59,092 bases of DNA from Rhizophagus sp. LPA8_4_AMF (taxonomy: Eukaryota; Glomeromycota; Glomeromycetes; Glomerales; Glomeraceae): NCBI GenBank assembly GCA_021464525.1, contig JADRCO010000067.1, positions 1 through 59,092 on the forward strand. The letters are read 5' to 3'. How positions within the stretch are numbered: position 1 is the stretch's first letter; the number at the start of each line of letters is the position of its first letter. Under the pieces are notes generated by a model. That model was not told the origin of the DNA, ran no database searches, and saw only the letters and a list, made by a program, of their open reading frames with translations. A program made the translations under genes and the position numbers. Below are positions 58,492 to 59,092 of the stretch, one piece after another.

Positions 58492-59092
58492 CACAAAATT
58501 AACGAAAGCAAGATAATATTTTATATTTTTTAAGAAAAACTTCTTATAAACTTTGCTAAATATATATTTAAAAAATACAAGGACTTATTCCATTCATTTA
58601 TTAAAAATTTAATCATTCATTAAATAATAAATTTAATAAAATAACTTTTTTAATAAATTATATATTTAAGTATAAAAAAAAATAAATTGTATTAGTAAAA
58701 ATTTTCATTAAATTAGGCAATGCTCAATAATTTTTTGATATAAAGTACTTTAGTAACAATACTATTAACTCTCAAAATTTTGCAAGTTTTACATTAATTT
58801 AAATTTGTCAACTTTGAGAATTCGCAACTTATCCTACAGAATTCACAACTTAACTTTGGTTTCATTAAGTGTTTTTTTGTTATAAACCTTATTTATTCTA
58901 TATATTTCTGATATTTATTTATAAGACAGAAACTCTTTCTAACAAATATTTTTAAGTGGGTTTTAGAAGAAAACTGGGATTTTTTTCTTTGTAACGAAAT
59001 TAAAAAAAAAATGATCTGCATTTTTTTGCCATATTTCTATAAAAGTACTCTTATTAAAATATACTTAAAATATACTTAAAATATTTTTCATG
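58492..59092. other. AT-rich sequence to the window end
   Basis: No gene or repeat recognised. Short units (AATATACTTAA) repeat at the extreme end. Confidence 0.4.

Overview
The window looks like a piece of a glomeromycotan (arbuscular mycorrhizal) fungal chromosome, most likely Rhizophagus or a close relative. The DNA is very AT-rich. Genes are split by short GT-AG introns of about 65-100 bp. The conserved genes are eukaryotic and fungal (P4-ATPase flippase, WDR70, SKI3, phi-type GST). The accessory genes (BTB-TLDc, F-box, zinc-ribbon/endonuclease, DUF6570 Helitron) belong to families known to be expanded in these fungi. Species assignment is inference from gene content.

Layout. 0-3 kb: a frameshifted small secreted-protein pseudogene and an intact two-exon glutathione S-transferase. 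4-13.3 kb: an accessory block with three intact copies of an 80-residue ubiquitin-like gene whose product ends in a Cys-Gly-Gln-Cys-Gly-Cys tail instead of Gly-Gly. Copies 1 and 2 are each followed on the same strand by a decayed zinc-ribbon/endonuclease gene, so the pair was duplicated as a unit. Copies 2 and 3 form a recent inverted duplication. Between them lie decayed multi-exon genes and a MITE. 13.7-15.5 kb: BTB-BACK-TLDc gene. 15.5-19.8 kb: gene desert with a Helitron remnant and a MITE. 19.9-24.7 kb: DNF3-like lipid flippase, convergent with WDR70 on the minus strand (25.0-28.1 kb). 29.0-30.2 kb: F-box gene with an N-terminal minisatellite.

31-42 kb is a transposon island. It holds a fold-back element, two copies of one MITE in opposite orientation around a decayed ORF cluster, a structurally complete pogo/Tigger-like DNA transposon with TIRs, TA target duplication and an intact intron-containing transposase, and a further 485-bp TA-flanked MITE. 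The MITEs share the CAGT end (two share CAGTCAGA or a variant) with the complete element, which suggests trans-mobilisation. 42.6-43.7 kb: an unrecognised signal-peptide, single-pass membrane protein. 45.0-50.7 kb: SKI3, the TPR scaffold of the Ski complex. 50.7-54.7 kb: simple-sequence DNA. 54.7-55.8 kb: arrestin-fold-like protein. 55.8-59.1 kb: AT-rich DNA with a CCCAAAT-repeat MITE.

Housekeeping genes (GST, flippase, WDR70, SKI3) are independent single genes, not a pathway cluster. The part most worth attention is the ubiquitin-like/zinc-ribbon module at 4-13.3 kb.
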